NCBI GenBank assembly: GCA_937952975.1
Contig: CALFXX010000033.1
Span: 1-42,384, forward strand
Length of the DNA stretch: 42,384 bases
Direction: 5' to 3'
Source of the DNA: an uncultured Alcaligenaceae bacterium
GTDB taxonomy: Bacteria > Pseudomonadota > Gammaproteobacteria > Burkholderiales > Burkholderiaceae_B
The position numbers and the translations under genes are program-made. Positions within the stretch are counted from its first letter, which is position 1; every line of letters begins with the position of its first letter. The notes beneath the pieces were generated by a model. It had not been told where the DNA came from. It saw only the letters and a program-made list of their open reading frames with translations, and ran no database searches. Positions 16,339 to 23,958 of the stretch are shown piece after piece.

Positions 16339-17322
16339 TTGCGTACGCTACTCAAAACCTTGAATTGTCTTTGGACGGCAGGTTGTTTGTTCGTCCCTAG
16401 TTTTTTTGTCCTGGCCCAAGAATCATATCCTAGCCGATCTGTGAGCGTGGTGGTGCCGTTTCCGCCCGGCGGCGTAGCTGATATCGTGGCGCGTCCGGTT
16501 GCGCGCGCGATGGGGCAGTTTTTGAACCAAACGCTGGTGATCGAAAATAAAGCGGGCGCGGGTGGAGGGATTGGCATGGCACAGGTTGCCCGGGCTGAGC
16601 CCAATGGCTATACCTTGTTATTCGCTTTATCGTCGGTCGTGGTGATACCTGAAGCTGACAAAGTACTGAGTCGCGCGCCGATGTATCAGCTGAGCCAACT
16701 CAGGGCGATTGCTCGCTTTGCAGCCGATCCGACCGTTTTGGTGGTTAAGGCTGATAGCCCCTGGAAAACCTACGCTGATTTTATGGGTTACGTCAAAGCA
16801 AACCCAGCAAAAGTTTCTTTTGGCTCGTCTGGCAATTATGGCTCGATGCATATCCCCATCGAGCAACTGAAAGTCGCAACTGATACCAACATGTTGCATG
16901 TCCCGTATACCGGCGCTGGCCCGGCAGTCGCTGCGCTCTTAGGTGGTCAAATAGATGTGTTGTCTACGGGGCCAGCGAGCGTCGTGCAACAAATTCAAGG
17001 GGGTAAGTTACGAGCCCTAGCGCACTGGGGCCCCAATACACTTGCTGCGTTACCAGGCGTACCGAGCCTGACCTCGTTAGGTGTGCCGATTGTGTATGCC
17101 CAGTGGGCGGGGTTATTTGTGCCGGCCGACGTGCCCGAGTCAATCGTACAAAAACTTCGTGAAGCGGCACGTTTTGCAGCGAACGACGCTTCAACACAAC
17201 AAGCGTTACTCGCTGCAGGTACGGTGATGCAGTACCAAGATGCGAAGGACTTCACTGCTTACGTTTCAGCGGATGCCGAGGCGATGAAAACGCTCGTGCA
17301 AAAGATTGGAAAGTTGGAGTAG
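16339..17322 (+). CDS. Bug/TctC-family periplasmic substrate-binding protein (TTG start)
   Basis: A 327-residue Bug receptor. The start codon is TTG at 16339, chosen because CGGAGG (16328-16333) lies exactly five bases upstream and the product then begins with a signal peptide of about 26 residues, MRTLLKTLNCLWTAGCLFV and on to VLA before QESYPSR. Family motifs are PFPPGGVADIVAR, ENKAGAGGG, EPNGYTLL and HVPYTGAGPA. It is divergent from the ketopantoate-reductase-like gene (97 bases between starts) and its stop is only five bases from the stop of the opposing ModA-like gene. The ligand is unknown. Confidence 0.93.
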   Translation: MRTLLKTLNCLWTAGCLFVPSFFVLAQESYPSRSVSVVVPFPPGGVADIVARPVARAMGQFLNQTLVIENKAGAGGGIGMAQVARAEPNGYTLLFALSSVVVIPEADKVLSRAPMYQLSQLRAIARFAADPTVLVVKADSPWKTYADFMGYVKANPAKVSFGSSGNYGSMHIPIEQLKVATDTNMLHVPYTGAGPAVAALLGGQIDVLSTGPASVVQQIQGGKLRALAHWGPNTLAALPGVPSLTSLGVPIVYAQWAGLFVPADVPESIVQKLREAARFAANDASTQQALLAAGTVMQYQDAKDFTAYVSADAEAMKTLVQKIGKLE

Positions 17323-17327
17323 GTGGT

Positions 17328-18023
17328 TTAAAACTCAAAGCCACCTTGTCGACGAACTTGCTCAGACTGAGCGCCCGTGAGCCAGCTTGCGAGCTTTTGT
17401 GCCAAGGCAGGCTCAGTCGTTTGTGTACACACGCCAAGGGTGTAGTCGGTTGCCAGTTCAAAGGCTTTGGGCAAGTTGGCTACAAGGACGACCCCTTCGG
17501 TATAGTTGATTTCAGTTGCCTGTGTACAACCAATCAGATTAGGCTCGCTGCACAGCGCCATTTCTTTCATGGCCGTCGCGCCGTTTGCAAATTCACGCAG
17601 TTTGTTTTTGACTTCAAGCTCGAGACCCAGTTCAGTCAAGACCCGCATAAAGTGAATGCCAGCGGTCGATTTTTTGGTATCAGGGCAATAGATGGCCTGT
17701 GCCTGGCGAAAGGCTTGGGCTAAGGTCTCAGGTGAATCGACTTGTGGGGCTGGTGCACCACTTTTGACTGCGATGCCGGTTTGCACTTTGCCAAGCGAAC
17801 GTGCGCTACCGGTCTGGACGTGACCCGAAGCGATTAATTGTTCAATAAGCGCGCGGGTCAAAATGACGATATCGCAGGGAGCCCCGTTGAGCAATGCATC
17901 ACGCATTTCACCAACCGCGCTAAAGCGACCATTAATGGTGCAGTGATTTTCTGCTTCAAAGGCTACTTGTATCCCTTTGACCGCTGAGGCAGCAGCGCCA
18001 CCACTGAGTATGTTTAAGGCCAA
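17328..18023 (-). CDS. ModA-like substrate-binding domain protein without signal peptide
   Basis: A 231-residue protein with the molybdate/solute-binding type II fold: ILSGGAAASAVKGIQVAFEAE at the N-terminus and GAPCDIVILT around 68-77. It starts with TTG at 18023, supported by GGAG six bases upstream. The product begins directly at the first beta-strand with no signal peptide or lipobox, so it is probably cytoplasmic. It follows the Bug gene by 22 bases and belongs to the operon ligase-Bug-ModA-like. No molybdate permease or ATPase is nearby and the ligand is probably not molybdate. Such orphan proteins recur in Burkholderiales beside Bug genes; their function is not known to me. Confidence 0.78.
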   Translation of the reverse strand: MALNILSGGAAASAVKGIQVAFEAENHCTINGRFSAVGEMRDALLNGAPCDIVILTRALIEQLIASGHVQTGSARSLGKVQTGIAVKSGAPAPQVDSPETLAQAFRQAQAIYCPDTKKSTAGIHFMRVLTELGLELEVKNKLREFANGATAMKEMALCSEPNLIGCTQATEINYTEGVVLVANLPKAFELATDYTLGVCTQTTEPALAQKLASWLTGAQSEQVRRQGGFEF

Positions 18024-18045
18024 GGTTTTCTCCAGAGTGCTCGTT

Positions 18046-19047
18046 TTAATCAGGCTTTGCGCCAGATAGTTTCACAATTTTTGCCCATTTGATCACATCG
18101 CGCTCAAGATAGATTTGAAATTCGAGTGGCGACATAGTGAGCGGCATGGCACCTTTTTCGGCCCATTGTTTTTTAACCTCTGGTCGGGTGACGATCGTTG
18201 TCATAGCAGAATTAAGCCGATTAATAATTGCAACGGGCGTCCCTTTTGGGGCCATCAGACCCAGCCAAATCGTCGACTCGTAACCAGCGACTCCGGCTTC
18301 GGACATGGTAGGCACCGCAGGCAAAATGTCTGAGCGAATCGCGCCGGTGGTCGCGAGTCCTCGCACCGTCCCGGCTCGCGCGTAGTCGGTCATTGTGGTG
18401 ACGGCGTCAAACATGAAGTCAACTTGACCGCCCAAAAGATCCGTCCGCGCACCAGAGCTGCCTTTGTAGGGAACATGGGTGATATCAATACCCGCCATTG
18501 CTTTAAACAACTCGCCCGCCATGTGATACGGCGTACCGGTGCCTGACGACGCATAATTTAATTTGCCAGGCTTGCTCTTGGCCAGCGCGATCAGCTCTGA
18601 AAGATTTTTTGCTGGAACGCTTGGATGGACGACTAAGAGTAAATCTGAATAATTGATGGGCGCAATGCCTACAAAGTCTTTCAAGAGTGCGTAAGGCTTT
18701 TTGGTAATGAGCGATTCATTGACGGTTTGCGCATTAGACATCAGCAGCAGCGTATAGCCGTCTGCTGCGGCCTTAGCCACAAAGTCGGTGCCAATGATAG
18801 AGCCAGCCCCTGGTTTATTTTCTACAATAAAATTTTGACCGAGCGCGGCTTGTAATTGTTGCCCCATGAAGCGTGCATAGTTGTCAGCAGGACCACCCGG
18901 CGCGAAGGGCACCACGATTTTGACTGCACGAGTGGGGTAGTCTTGTGCTTGCACCAAGGCTGGCTGAACGGCACAGATGCAACTGAACAGAGCGATTAGT
19001 CGAGTTGCGCAGCGCCCAGAGACTTTTTTAAATAATGTATGAAGCAT
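18046..19047 (-). CDS. Bug/TctC-family periplasmic substrate-binding protein
   Basis: A 333-residue Bug receptor. The start is placed at ATG 19047, two bases after the ligase stop, where GGTG precedes at about five bases and the signal peptide starts MLHTLFKK. An in-frame ATG at 19062 would overlap the ligase by 13 bases and cannot be excluded. The signal peptide is long (about 34 residues, ending LVQA before QDYPTR). Motifs are PFAPGGPADNYAR, ENKPGAGS, YASSGTGTPYHMAGEL and HVPYKGSSGA. Its tight linkage to an acyl-CoA ligase suggests it binds the acid that the ligase activates, which is an inference from position only. Confidence 0.92.
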   Translation of the reverse strand: MLHTLFKKVSGRCATRLIALFSCICAVQPALVQAQDYPTRAVKIVVPFAPGGPADNYARFMGQQLQAALGQNFIVENKPGAGSIIGTDFVAKAAADGYTLLLMSNAQTVNESLITKKPYALLKDFVGIAPINYSDLLLVVHPSVPAKNLSELIALAKSKPGKLNYASSGTGTPYHMAGELFKAMAGIDITHVPYKGSSGARTDLLGGQVDFMFDAVTTMTDYARAGTVRGLATTGAIRSDILPAVPTMSEAGVAGYESTIWLGLMAPKGTPVAIINRLNSAMTTIVTRPEVKKQWAEKGAMPLTMSPLEFQIYLERDVIKWAKIVKLSGAKPD

Positions 19048-19049
19048 AT

Positions 19050-20708
19050 TTACACCGGCCATTTGTAGGTTGCAAACTCTTCGCGAAGTTTAAGTTTTGC
19101 CATTTTGCCAGTTGCGGTTAACGGGATTTGGCTCACAAAAACGATGTCATCTGGCAGCCACCACTTAGCAACTTTTTCAGCAAGCATTTCAAGTAGTTTG
19201 GCTTTCAATGTTGCAGAGTCGCTGGTCGCACTATCGCGTTTGACTACGACCAACAATGGCCGTTCGTCCCACTTGGGGTGAGCAATCGCGATGCAGGCAG
19301 CCATCGCAACCTCGGGGTGAGCGCTTGCGACGTTCTCAAGCTCAATCGATGAGATCCATTCACCCCCCGACTTGATCACGTCTTTGCTGCGATCAGTGAT
19401 TTGGATGTGACTATCGGGGTCGATTGTGGCAACGTCACCCGTAGGAAACCATCCGTCGATCAAAGGGCTCTCGGTCGCGCCAAAGTAACTATCAATAGCC
19501 CAGAAGCTTTTGGCCAGCAGGTCACCCGAGGCGACACTGTTGTGAGGCAAAGCTTGGCCTTTTTCGTCAACGATTTTGATATCAACGCCAAACATCGGCC
19601 GACCTTGTTTAGCCAAAATCAGATCTTGTTCGGCTTTGCTTTTTGAGAAATCTTTTTGCTTAAGCTGAGCGACCGAACCTACCGGCGATAGCTCAGTCAT
19701 GCCCCACGCATGTATGACATGAACGCCTTCTTTTTCGAACGCTTGAATCATGGCAGGCGGACAAGCCGAACCGCCGATGACGGTTCGTTTGAACGTCGAG
19801 AATTTGATCTTATTGGCAATGGCATGCTGGATGAGACCTGCCCAGATGGTCGGCACACCCGCCGACATCGTGACGGACTCTTGTTCAATGAGTTCGCACA
19901 ACGAGGCTCCGTCGAGCTTGGGGCCGGGGAAGACGATACGTGCACCTGCAAGTGGGCAAGCATAAGGTATCCCCCAAGCGTTGACGTGAAACATGGGGAC
20001 CACAGGCATGATGGATTCTCTGGCGGTGATACCTAACGAGTCGGGCAGCGCGACTGCGTACGAATGCAAAATAGTCGAGCGATGGCTATACAACGCGCCT
20101 TTTGGGTTGCCGGTTGTGCCTGAGGTGTAGCACAGGCTCGAAGCTGCCCGTTCGTCAAAGGTCGGCCATTCATAGTCACCAGATTCCTGAGCTAACAGGG
20201 TCTCATAGCATTTGATGTTGAGAGTATCGCTTTGCGGCATATGGTCTGCGTCGGTCATGCAGATCCAGTGTTTGACCGTTGGGCATTGCGCTTGAATACT
20301 TTCGATTAAGGGCAAAAAGGTCGTATCGAAGAAAACAACCTGATCTTCGGCGTGGTTGACGATGTAGCGCAGCTGCTCGGCAAACAGTCGTGGGTTAATG
20401 GTGTGGCACACGCGGGCGCTACCCGACGTACCATAATAGATTTCGAGATGCCGGTAGCCGTTCCAGGCAAACGTGCCAATGCGAGCGCTCGGGCCGATGT
20501 TAAGTCGGTCAAGCAGCTGTGCAACCTGTTTGGCTCGGAGGTGGCAATCAGCATAGGTGTAACGATGGATATCGCCCTCAGTGCGTCGAGATACGATTTC
20601 GGTGTCAGCGTGATGTCGAGCGGCATGGGCTAAGAGCCCGGATATCAACAGTGGTTGCGACATCATTTGACCCATCAGAAGGGTCGAGTTTTCGATTGTT
20701 CTAGCCAT
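19050..20708 (-). CDS. AMP-dependent fatty-acyl-CoA synthetase/ligase
   Basis: A 552-residue ANL-superfamily ligase that forms an acyl-adenylate and then an acyl-CoA. The start is ATG 20708 because AAGGA lies seven bases upstream; an in-frame GTG at 20741 lacks a ribosome site. The phosphate-binding loop YTSGTTGNPKG is at about 194-204, HAWGMTELSP is the A5 region, PTGDVA the A7 aspartate, and SGGEWISSIELE the A8 hinge. The catalytic A10 lysine is K535 (TGKMAK). It resembles medium/long-chain fatty-acid or dimethylsulfoniopropionate-type ligases, but chain length cannot be read. It is first in the operon with a Bug receptor and a ModA-like protein. Confidence 0.9.
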   Translation of the reverse strand: MARTIENSTLLMGQMMSQPLLISGLLAHAARHHADTEIVSRRTEGDIHRYTYADCHLRAKQVAQLLDRLNIGPSARIGTFAWNGYRHLEIYYGTSGSARVCHTINPRLFAEQLRYIVNHAEDQVVFFDTTFLPLIESIQAQCPTVKHWICMTDADHMPQSDTLNIKCYETLLAQESGDYEWPTFDERAASSLCYTSGTTGNPKGALYSHRSTILHSYAVALPDSLGITARESIMPVVPMFHVNAWGIPYACPLAGARIVFPGPKLDGASLCELIEQESVTMSAGVPTIWAGLIQHAIANKIKFSTFKRTVIGGSACPPAMIQAFEKEGVHVIHAWGMTELSPVGSVAQLKQKDFSKSKAEQDLILAKQGRPMFGVDIKIVDEKGQALPHNSVASGDLLAKSFWAIDSYFGATESPLIDGWFPTGDVATIDPDSHIQITDRSKDVIKSGGEWISSIELENVASAHPEVAMAACIAIAHPKWDERPLLVVVKRDSATSDSATLKAKLLEMLAEKVAKWWLPDDIVFVSQIPLTATGKMAKLKLREEFATYKWPV

Positions 20709-20782
20709 GAAGGTGTCCTTGTCTCTAAGGGGCTTACTCACCGTTGTCAGTCTTGTGTCGCTATCATATCGTTAACTTGAAA

Positions 20783-20851
20783 GGTACACTCGGTCTTTTA
20801 TTGGATGCCGGTGTTTATCTGCGCCTTTGCCTGAGAGGGTACACCCCCTCT
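20783..20851. promoter_or_regulatory. Candidate operator region: repeated GGTACAC and a 6-bp hairpin
   Basis: GGTACAC occurs at 20783-20789 and 20838-20844, in the gap between the divergent ligase and Bug genes. The second copy lies within the hairpin AGAGGG (20834-20839)/CCCTCT (20846-20851). TATGAT on the minus strand (20763-20768) could be the -10 of the ligase promoter, though no matching -35 is present. The arrangement suits a shared regulator but the repeats are short. Confidence 0.3.
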
Positions 20852-20909
20852 TTGACTCGGCCGTGATCTGTTTGACGACCTGTTTTAGACAGAAACTTTG
20901 GAGCTTCAC

Positions 20910-21890
20910 TTGAAATTGCGATATGTAGGTACTGCTTTATTGTCGTGCGCGCTGCTTTGGAGTGCGGCCCAGGGTGATGCGCTTGCTCAAGAGTTTCCGA
21001 CAGGTCAAACGATCACGATCGTTGTTGGATTTGTGGCGGGTGGCGGGACCGATACCTCGACACGTATTATTGCGAAAGAGCTATCAAGTAACTTGGGTCA
21101 GCCGGTCGTGGTCGAGAACAGGCCAGGTGCCGGCAGCATACTTGCCGCGCAATATGTCGTGAATGCGAAGGCGGACGGCACCGTGTTGATGCTGGGCTCG
21201 ATCGGACCAATCGCGGTCATGCCTCACCTTATGAAGCTGTCCTTTGATCCGTTACGCGACTTGGCGCCCATTACGATGGGCGTCAGTTTTCCAAATGTGC
21301 TGGTGGTGCCGCCCTCATTAAACATCACTACGCTCGCCGAATTCGTGGCTTTAGCCAAAAAGAGTCCCGGTAAACTGACGTACGCTTCGACAGGCGTAGG
21401 CTCTGCCGCTCATTTGGCCGGCGAGCTCCTTGGGCAGCGCGCAGGTATTGAAATCGTACATATTCCCTATAAAGGCGGAAGCGCTGCGATGATTGATTTG
21501 CTGGGTGGTCGCATTGAGGCGTACTACTCGACTCCTTCGTCGGCGGCCGCGCATATACAAAATAAAAAGCTGATTGCCATTGCAACGACTGGGCTGACTC
21601 GACCTGACTCGCTTGCTGGGCTACCTACAATCGCAGAGTCGGGTTACCCTGATTTCAATGCGACAAATTGGTACGCTTATTTGGCACCGGCAAAAACACC
21701 AGCCCCAATTCTTGACCGCTGGAATACCGAATTTGTCAAAGTGCTGACAACGCCCTCGGTGCGCGAGGCCTTACTTTCGCATGGCCTGATGCCCGATCCC
21801 ATGAGCCGTCAGGCTTTAGCTGACTACATGGCGAAAGAGTCTGCGATCTGGAAAACAGTGATTCAAGAACGCAATATTAAGATCGATTAA
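20910..21890 (+). CDS. Bug/TctC-family periplasmic substrate-binding protein (TTG start)
   Basis: A 326-residue Bug receptor. TTG 20910 is chosen as start since GGAG (20900-20903) lies six bases upstream; an in-frame TTG at 20898 overlaps that ribosome site. The signal peptide is MKLRYVGTALLSCALLWSA and on to DALA before QEFPTGQ. Motifs are VGFVAGGGTDTSTR, ENRPGAGS, YASTGVGSAAHLAGELL and HIPYKGGSAAM. It is divergent from the acyl-CoA ligase, whose own operon carries another Bug gene, so two receptors flank one ligase. Its stop is separated by one base from the stop of the opposing secreted-protein gene. Confidence 0.93.
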   Translation: MKLRYVGTALLSCALLWSAAQGDALAQEFPTGQTITIVVGFVAGGGTDTSTRIIAKELSSNLGQPVVVENRPGAGSILAAQYVVNAKADGTVLMLGSIGPIAVMPHLMKLSFDPLRDLAPITMGVSFPNVLVVPPSLNITTLAEFVALAKKSPGKLTYASTGVGSAAHLAGELLGQRAGIEIVHIPYKGGSAAMIDLLGGRIEAYYSTPSSAAAHIQNKKLIAIATTGLTRPDSLAGLPTIAESGYPDFNATNWYAYLAPAKTPAPILDRWNTEFVKVLTTPSVREALLSHGLMPDPMSRQALADYMAKESAIWKTVIQERNIKID

Positions 21891-21891
21891 G

Positions 21892-23022
21892 TTACGGTTG
21901 CTCGCGTCTGACGACTTGAACACTGCGACGTTCGTGCTCTTTGTTGTAACTGAAGGCAAAGGGCATGGGCTTGACATCCGTAGCCTGACGATAGGCCTGA
22001 GCCAGTGACTGTTGTTTATGTGGGCTGAACTGTTCGAACGGTAACGAAAAGCCCCCATACAAATCAACCTTGCCGATCTTTTTCAATTGCGCGTAGTCGA
22101 CCCCGGTTTCGTCTTGCACGACCATCGGTGCATTTTTGACAATCATGTCGCGCAGAACAATAAAGTTACCGTCTTGTAAGAGGTGCGACGCAGCTTTAAT
22201 CAGCATTGGATGTTGCGTCATTTGGCTCAGCCAACCTCGCATTGATTCTTTGACTAAAAGATTTTGATCAGATAAATCAAGACTGACGTAATCAAGCGCG
22301 ACGGTTTTGCCATTTTTTTTCAGCACGAGTCGTACAGAGTTCCAGGGGCCTGCCGATTTGATAAATTGCCCAGAGGCTGGGTCATATGCAATGGGGTATA
22401 GCTCAGCCACATCGTAGCCCGAGTAAAGCGCGAAGGTGATTAAGATGGTGGTCATGCCGATGTGAGCACTCTTGGCAAAACGGTCTGCTTCAAGCTCGGC
22501 CGTGATAAAAAACGCGTTGTAGGCAAAGCGTTTCCATTCGCGTAAAAATTTTGTCTGAAAATGTTGAGCTCTGTCGGGTGACATCGGCGCGAGTAGGGCG
22601 GGTTCACCTGCGGCTTGCATGGCGACCATCACATAGCGGTCTGCATTGGGGTACAGCTGATTAACGGTAACAAAATCCGGACCAGAAAATGGATAAAAAA
22701 CCGTGCCAGTACCTGGAAATTTAATCTCGGTCTTGGCCCAATCAGTCATTGGATGGCCGTGATCCTTTTGATATACCGCCCACGATTCATCTGCTATTTT
22801 TTTATTATCGGCATTTAAAAATGGAAAGACCGCGGTGTGTGGCTGAGGCCCAATCAGATATTGACCTTGCACACTCGGTGCAATAGGTGCGGTGCTTGTG
22901 ACCGCCACGGGCTCAGAGGACGTTGAACTAAGTGTTTGAGCTTGTGTGACGGTAAAGCCAACTAAGACGCACGCGCTCAGCACGGGTAAGGTTGTTTTAA
23001 AGGTGCGAGCAAACCAGTTCAT
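21892..23022 (-). CDS. Secreted protein of unknown function
   Basis: I do not recognise this family. The start ATG 23022 gives 376 residues and a good signal peptide (MNWFARTFKTTLPVLSACV, cleaving near TQA before QTLSS); a GTG/ATG pair at 23052/23049 would add ten residues before it without a ribosome site. A Ser/Thr/Pro-rich linker (about 30-50) is followed by a globular region of about 320 residues. Notable segments are GTVFYPFSGPDFVTVNQLYP, an aromatic and Ser/Gly-Pro-Asp-rich patch, and TILITFALYSGYDVAELYPI. There are no catalytic motifs I can name, no cysteine pairs and no C-terminal anchor, so it is presumably periplasmic. It follows the liv/CoA-ligase operon by 134 bases on the same strand, but may have its own promoter. 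Confidence 0.7.
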   Translation of the reverse strand: MNWFARTFKTTLPVLSACVLVGFTVTQAQTLSSTSSEPVAVTSTAPIAPSVQGQYLIGPQPHTAVFPFLNADNKKIADESWAVYQKDHGHPMTDWAKTEIKFPGTGTVFYPFSGPDFVTVNQLYPNADRYVMVAMQAAGEPALLAPMSPDRAQHFQTKFLREWKRFAYNAFFITAELEADRFAKSAHIGMTTILITFALYSGYDVAELYPIAYDPASGQFIKSAGPWNSVRLVLKKNGKTVALDYVSLDLSDQNLLVKESMRGWLSQMTQHPMLIKAASHLLQDGNFIVLRDMIVKNAPMVVQDETGVDYAQLKKIGKVDLYGGFSLPFEQFSPHKQQSLAQAYRQATDVKPMPFAFSYNKEHERRSVQVVRREQP

Positions 23023-23155
23023 TTTTATTGCTTTCTTTAAGAGAAACATCACGTGGGTTGCGCGAAGGACAGCCCAAGTCAGACTTTCGGTGAACTTTGG
23101 GCGTGTCAGGCGTCAGACGCGCAGGGTGCGCAAGATAGTACCCTAGTCGGCTGCG

Positions 23156-23938
23156 CTAGACGATTGAGCGGGCCGAGGTGATGCCGCCGTCGACCGTGAA
23201 GATGGATCCTGAGGTGTACGCCGACTTGTCTGAAGCCAGATAGACGCATAGATCGGCAATCTCTTCGGCCGTTGCTGCCCGACCCAAGGGTAGTTTAGCC
23301 AGCAATTCGCTGGCACGACTCGCATCGCCGAGTTCTGCCTCTGCGCGACGCCGGAGCACTTTTTCAATTCGTGGCGTTGAGACTGCGCCAGGGTTGACAC
23401 CCAGCACACGGATGCCATCGCGCAAGCTTCGACCACCAATTGCACGCGTGAACGCCATTAAGGCTGCGTTGCCCGTTGTGCCCGCCACGTAGTCAAAGTC
23501 GAAGTTTTCGCCACCGATGCCGATATTGTTGATGATGACACCACGACCACGTGCTTTAAAAATTGGGTAAAACGCACGGGTCATGTCGATGTAGCCCAGC
23601 ACCTTGAGCTCCCACCCAGCGCGCCATTGGGTTGCATCAACATCCCAAAGGTTGCCTCCGGGGATCGTGCCCGCGTTATTCACTAAGATATCGATATCCG
23701 CGGCTTGCTGCGCGATAAGTTCAATTGCGCCGGGTGCGGTCATGTCTAGTGCGATGACTGTGGTGGGCACACCGAAGCGTTTGAGCAGGTCGTTCGCCAG
23801 AGCGGTCAGGCGATCCTCTGAGCGAGCAACAACCGTGAGGTGACACCCTTCGCGTGCAAAGGATTCGGCAAGCGCCTGGCCAATGCCTTGCGAAGCTCCT
23901 GTGACTAATACTTTTTTACCTTTTAGGTTGAGTTCCAT
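23156..23938 (-). CDS. SDR-fold oxidoreductase-like protein with altered catalytic site
   Basis: A 260-residue short-chain dehydrogenase/reductase. The cofactor motif TGASQGIG (13-20), NNAG (87-90) and a C-terminal VDGG (249-252) are intact, and R39-S40 after the second strand suggests NADP(H). The active site is unusual: the Ser-bearing strand reads IINNIGIGG, with G140 where the catalytic Ser should be, and the YxxxK motif reads YVAGT (150-154), keeping Tyr150 but losing Lys. It may use a different mechanism or be a binding or regulatory protein. It is the last gene of the liv/ligase group, 20 bases after the CoA ligase. Confidence 0.88.
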   Translation of the reverse strand: MELNLKGKKVLVTGASQGIGQALAESFAREGCHLTVVARSEDRLTALANDLLKRFGVPTTVIALDMTAPGAIELIAQQAADIDILVNNAGTIPGGNLWDVDATQWRAGWELKVLGYIDMTRAFYPIFKARGRGVIINNIGIGGENFDFDYVAGTTGNAALMAFTRAIGGRSLRDGIRVLGVNPGAVSTPRIEKVLRRRAEAELGDASRASELLAKLPLGRAATAEEIADLCVYLASDKSAYTSGSIFTVDGGITSARSIV

Positions 23939-23958
23939 GTCATCGCCTTAGATGGGCA

